40,662 nt of DNA, from positions 1 through 40,662 of the forward strand of contig JAQTVW010000003.1 of assembly GCA_028706655.1 (NCBI GenBank). The letters are read 5' to 3'. The notes under the pieces are model-generated. The model saw only the letters and a list, made by a program, of their open reading frames with translations. It ran no database searches and was not told the origin of the DNA. The stretch comes from Dehalococcoidales bacterium (GTDB taxonomy: Bacteria; Chloroflexota; Dehalococcoidia; Dehalococcoidales; RBG-16-60-22). The translations under genes were made by a program, and so were the position numbers. The stretch's first letter is position 1. Each line of letters starts with the position of its first letter. This document shows, one piece after another, positions 36,553-40,662 of this stretch.

Positions 36553-36742
36553 ATGATTCATATCAGGCGTAAACAAAACGAGGTAAGGGTAGACTCCCAG
36601 AACAATAGGGGGTATCGTGGTTGTCGCCCGGGATGCGCAGGAGTAATTTGAAGCTATGGGTATAGTTTGGGGCGATTCGCGTAACTTCGACCGTTTTCCG
36701 GTACTGAAGGCAACCAGACTCCGCATCAAGGGGGTAACAGAC

Positions 36743-38242
36743 ATGGCAAACGGAACGAAGCGAATAAAAGTCAGTCCGTATTTATGGCATATCATGGCGA
36801 TTACGCTGGTGTGTGCTATCCTGTATTACCTGCCGGTAATTGCAGGTATGGCGGGCTGGACGGTCGCCCGGGACAACCTCGGCATCTTCCATGATTTTTA
36901 CGGCATCGATTTTTATGCCCTGGTCTTCTTTGCGCCGGTGGTCTATACCGCCTATATGCTTGGCGTACAGTGGGCAATAGTGGTCGCGATAATCTCTACC
37001 GTTCTGATTATCCCTTATGCCATCGCTTTCGACCCGTATCCCAACGTCATGTTCAAACCGGCTTCTTTCGGCATTATCCTGAGCGCGGTAGGCGCGGTGG
37101 TGGCGATGCTGCAACGGAGCGATGAACAGCGCCGCCAGAGCCTGAAAGAATTGAAATGCCTTTATGACATCGGGCGGGTAGCTGAAGAGAATGATTCCAT
37201 AGAACATTTTCTTATGGCGGCGGTGACGCTCATCCCGCAGGCAACGCGATATCCGGGCGAAGCAGAGGTCAGGATTACCCTGCGGGACAAGGTATTACAA
37301 AGCCCCGGTTTTGATGAAAAAGGCGGTAAACTACTCAAAGAAGACCTGATGCTCAGCGGCGAGGCGCTGGGGCGTATCGAGATATATTCAACGCACGGCT
37401 ATGCCTACCTGGCAAAGCAGCAGCCGTTTATCAACACCGTCGCGGACAGAATCGTGAGTGCGGTGCATGAGATAGAACTGGCGCTGTCGCTCCAAGGCTA
37501 TTACACACAATTGGAAGAGATGGTGGAGAAGCGGACCGCGGACCTGGAAGAAACCCGCGAAAAGCTCATCCGCTCGGAGCGGCTGGCTGCCGTGGGGGAA
37601 CTGGCTTCCGGAGTCGGACATGAGCTGCGCAATCCGCTCAACGTCATCCGCAACTGCGTTTACCTGCTCAAGATGGGTATGGACGAAAAGGCGGATGAAG
37701 AAACGCTCAATACCCTCAAACTGCTGGACCGGCAGATTGATATTTCCAACCGCATCGTCTCCGACCTGCTCGATTTTACCCGCATCCGCCCGCCCACCCG
37801 GAGTAAAGTCGATTTGAACGGGCTGATAAAAGAGAGCCTTTCCTGGGTGGCTGCGCCGGACAAGACAAAAGTAACTGCGGATTTCAACGGGAAATCGCCG
37901 CAGGTGAAGATAGACGCCGAACAAATCGGCCGCGCGTTCGCCAACATCATCAGCAACGCCTACCAGGCGATGAACGGTAAGGGCGGCGAACTCAAGGTCG
38001 CCATTGACGCCGATGACGCTTATGCCTGGGCGCAGTTCACGGACAACGGCTGCGGCATACCGGCAGAAAACTTGACCAGGATATTTGAGCCCCTGTTCAC
38101 CACCAAGCCCAAGGGCATCGGGCTTGGACTGGCAATTACCAGGCGATTGGTGGAGCAAAACAGCGGGGTTGTCAGCGTCGCCAGCAAGGTTGGCGAAGGG
38201 ACGACATTTACGGTAAAACTGCCGCTTAATGAAAGGAGCTAA
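36743..38242 (+). CDS. Membrane sensor histidine kinase
   Basis: ORF starts at 36656, but ATG at 36743 has a strong SD (aaggggg). N-terminal TM helices, GAF-like region, H-box GVGHELRNPLNVIRN, ATPase NIISNAYQAMNGKGG, DNGCGIPAENL, GIGLGLAITRRLVEQNSG. Confidence 0.92.
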   Translation: MANGTKRIKVSPYLWHIMAITLVCAILYYLPVIAGMAGWTVARDNLGIFHDFYGIDFYALVFFAPVVYTAYMLGVQWAIVVAIISTVLIIPYAIAFDPYPNVMFKPASFGIILSAVGAVVAMLQRSDEQRRQSLKELKCLYDIGRVAEENDSIEHFLMAAVTLIPQATRYPGEAEVRITLRDKVLQSPGFDEKGGKLLKEDLMLSGEALGRIEIYSTHGYAYLAKQQPFINTVADRIVSAVHEIELALSLQGYYTQLEEMVEKRTADLEETREKLIRSERLAAVGELASGVGHELRNPLNVIRNCVYLLKMGMDEKADEETLNTLKLLDRQIDISNRIVSDLLDFTRIRPPTRSKVDLNGLIKESLSWVAAPDKTKVTADFNGKSPQVKIDAEQIGRAFANIISNAYQAMNGKGGELKVAIDADDAYAWAQFTDNGCGIPAENLTRIFEPLFTTKPKGIGLGLAITRRLVEQNSGVVSVASKVGEGTTFTVKLPLNERS

Positions 38243-38244
38243 TC

Positions 38245-39021
38245 ATGGCAGAGCCGATTAACGTACTCGTGGTTGATGACAACGAGGACTTACTGGAGAC
38301 CCTGGCACTGATATTAAAAAGGCGCGGTTTCAATGTCGATACCGCAACTGACGGAGCTGCCGCGGTAGAAAAATACGCCGCGCGTGACTTCGACGTTGCT
38401 TTGATGGATATCGTCATGCCGAATATGAACGGCGTGGAAGCCTTCCGGAAAATCAGGGAGATGGACCCCGGCGCCGCCGTTATTCTGATGACGGCTTATT
38501 CCGAGGAGGCACTCATCCGCAGCGCCATCGATGGGGGCGCTCATCAGGTAGTGCATAAACCCATCAGCATCGACCAGATGATAGCGCTGCTTAAAGAGGC
38601 GGCAAAGAGCCAGGCGATTCTTATCGTTGACGACGACGAAGATATTCTCGGTACGATGAGCAAGGCATTTGAAATCGAAGGGTATCGCGTGCTTGCCGCC
38701 GGCAGCGGCGAAGAAGCGGTCAAACTGGCTAAAGAAAAGCAGTGCCAGATAGCCTTCGTTGATGTCAAGCTGCCGATGATGGACGGTTTGGAGACCTACC
38801 TCCATCTGAAAGAGATTAATCCCAATATCATGACGGTGATGATGACCGGCTTCCGCGATGAAGTCAAAGACGCCCTGGAAAAGGCGCAGGAAGCAAAAGC
38901 GATTGAGTGCCTTTTCAAGCCTTTCAGCCCGGTAAAAGCGCTGGAAATGGTCAGTCATCTCCGCAGCGCAGGTAAGGCGGGTTCCCGTAATGGAAAACAA
39001 AAAGAGCATTCTGGTTGTTGA
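38245..39021 (+). CDS. Tandem receiver-domain response regulator without output domain
   Basis: Two REC domains: INVLVVDDNEDLLETLA..VALMDIVMPNMNG..ILMTAY..VVHKPIS and AILIVDDDEDILGTMSKAF..IAFVDVKLPMMDG..VMMTGF..CLFKPFS. Confidence 0.93.
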   Translation: MAEPINVLVVDDNEDLLETLALILKRRGFNVDTATDGAAAVEKYAARDFDVALMDIVMPNMNGVEAFRKIREMDPGAAVILMTAYSEEALIRSAIDGGAHQVVHKPISIDQMIALLKEAAKSQAILIVDDDEDILGTMSKAFEIEGYRVLAAGSGEEAVKLAKEKQCQIAFVDVKLPMMDGLETYLHLKEINPNIMTVMMTGFRDEVKDALEKAQEAKAIECLFKPFSPVKALEMVSHLRSAGKAGSRNGKQKEHSGC

Positions 39022-40636
39022 TGATGAGCTTGATTTCCTCACGGTAATCAAGCGTATTTTACAGGTCAAAGGTTACGAAGTAACTACTGCGCCCACTGCA
39101 GGCGAAGCAGTGGCAAGGGCGCAGACGCACTTCTATAACGCGGCGATTCTGGATATCAGCCTCCCGGACATGGCGGGCACGGAACTTCTGAGCGTCCTTC
39201 TTGAAATGCACCCGGACACTATCGCTGTGATGCTTACCGGGCATTCCTCGGTGCAGAATGCGGTCGTTTCGCTCAACCGGGGCGCCTTTGCCTACCTGGA
39301 AAAGCCGCTCGACCCGGACCACCTGCTTTCGGTACTGGAGCAGGGTCTGGAAAAGCAGCGGCTGTCTCTGGAGAACCACCGTCTGGTTGCCGAACTGGAA
39401 GAGCGCAACCGCATTACCAACATCCTGTTGAATATATCGCAGGCGGCTGCCAAGACGCTGGACTTAAAACAAATTATCGAAACCGCCCTGGAGAAGGTCA
39501 CTGATTCGGTCACCGTTGAGGCGGATTTTCTTTATCTTTACGAAGAAAAACTGGTTCTCAAGGGACAGCACGGTTTGCCCGAATCGCTCGCCGGGCGGAT
39601 GGCGGAGCAGGTGGAGCAGGGGCTTATTGGCAGGGTCTATCAGCAGAACGAGCCTGTCGCGATTAATGATATTTCCGCCGAGCCGGATCTGGCATTCCTG
39701 GCAAAGGAAGGTTATTTGTCCGGGGCGTGCGTCCCGCTGGCGATTCTGGGCGAAAGCATCGGAGTATTGGGAGTGGTGACACGCGTTAAGCGGCACTTCA
39801 CCAATAGCGATATCGCGCTTTTAACCGCCATTGGTAAAGAGATTGGCATTGCCATCCAGAACTCGCGGCTTTATGAACAGGCATCGAGCGCGCGGGCGCT
39901 GCGGGAACTGGATGCTCTGCGCACGGAATTTCTGGCGAATGTCAGCCACGAACTGCGCACGCCGCTCGCCGTTATTAAAGGTTCTGCCAGCAGTCTGCTC
40001 CAGCCCGATGTTGATTTTGATGAAGAGACCCGCCGCGATTTTCTGCAGTCTATCGATAAAGACGCCGACCGGCTCAGCCGGCTGGTCAATGACCTGCTGA
40101 TGATGTCCCGTCTGGAAGCGGGCGCGCTGGAAGTCAAGCGGAAACCGCACCACCTGGCGGAAGTCATCGCCGGCGTGAAAGACCGACTGGACAGCATCAC
40201 CGTGAGACATCAACTGCTGATTGATATTCCACCGGCACTGCCGCCGGTCAAAGTTGACGATGGACGTATCGGTGAGGTATTGACCAACCTGGTGGAAAAT
40301 GCCACCAAGCATGCCGAGACGGGCACACGCATTACTATCAGCGCCCATCCTGAAAAGGGGTGCGAGTTAGTGGTCAGTGTGACCGATGAAGGCATCGGCA
40401 TTCCGCCGGAACTTCATCACAAGATATTTGGACGCTTTTATCAGGTGGAAAACAGTAAGCGGGGCAATCGCAAGGGCACCGGCCTGGGACTGGCAATCTG
40501 CAGGGGCATTATCGAAGCGCACAGCGGGCGAATCTGGGTGGAAAGCGCCAGCGGTAAAGGCTCCAAATTCAGCTTCAGCCTGCCAGTGGAAGAACCCGCC
40601 GGCAAAGGGAAGCCGGAACTGGTACGGACGGTTTAG
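38990..40636 (+). CDS. Hybrid sensor kinase REC-GAF-HisKA-HATPase
   Basis: REC SILVVDDELDFLTVIKRIL..AILDISLPDMAG..VMLTGHSS..YLEKPLD; GAF region; NVSHELRTPLAVIKG; NLVENATKHAE..VTDEGIGIPPE..GTGLGLAICRGIIEAHSG. Confidence 0.94.
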   Translation: MENKKSILVVDDELDFLTVIKRILQVKGYEVTTAPTAGEAVARAQTHFYNAAILDISLPDMAGTELLSVLLEMHPDTIAVMLTGHSSVQNAVVSLNRGAFAYLEKPLDPDHLLSVLEQGLEKQRLSLENHRLVAELEERNRITNILLNISQAAAKTLDLKQIIETALEKVTDSVTVEADFLYLYEEKLVLKGQHGLPESLAGRMAEQVEQGLIGRVYQQNEPVAINDISAEPDLAFLAKEGYLSGACVPLAILGESIGVLGVVTRVKRHFTNSDIALLTAIGKEIGIAIQNSRLYEQASSARALRELDALRTEFLANVSHELRTPLAVIKGSASSLLQPDVDFDEETRRDFLQSIDKDADRLSRLVNDLLMMSRLEAGALEVKRKPHHLAEVIAGVKDRLDSITVRHQLLIDIPPALPPVKVDDGRIGEVLTNLVENATKHAETGTRITISAHPEKGCELVVSVTDEGIGIPPELHHKIFGRFYQVENSKRGNRKGTGLGLAICRGIIEAHSGRIWVESASGKGSKFSFSLPVEEPAGKGKPELVRTV

Positions 40637-40662
40637 TTACCGGGAATAAGGGGGAAAATATG

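Overview
The window is bacterial chromosomal DNA, about 55-58% GC by eye. Its gene content fits an anaerobic Chloroflexota/Dehalococcoidia-like genome; this taxonomic placement is inferred from gene content only. The left two thirds (1-27,000) carry mostly recognisable genes: a tungstate ABC transporter with a GntR-PBP regulator, Na+-decarboxylase beta/gamma subunits beside a P-type Ca2+-like ATPase, a HhH radical SAM protein, asd, Mrp/ApbC, a DUF134-NifX fusion, three consecutive exported oxidoreductase/hydrolase genes including a multicopper oxidase, a FecR protein, a 7TM-PAS histidine kinase, tRNA-Ala, tRNA-Asn, a rhomboid protease, and elp3 divergent from a Trm9-like methyltransferase. The main finding is at 27,489-40,636. 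It is an archaellum (archaeal flagellum) gene cluster in an otherwise bacterial context: three tandem archaellins with class III signal peptides, two FlaF/FlaG-like stator/pseudopilin proteins, FlaJ, a FlaD/E-like protein with a tandem small paralog, FlaH, FlaI and an uncharacterised coiled-coil protein. A sensory module follows directly (membrane histidine kinase, tandem-REC protein, REC-GAF-histidine kinase), and a divergent LuxR regulator with a degenerate receiver precedes the cluster. I recall reports of archaellum-like loci in some Chloroflexota, so the class may not be wholly new. The gene order, the accessory proteins and the attached phosphorelay deserve close attention.
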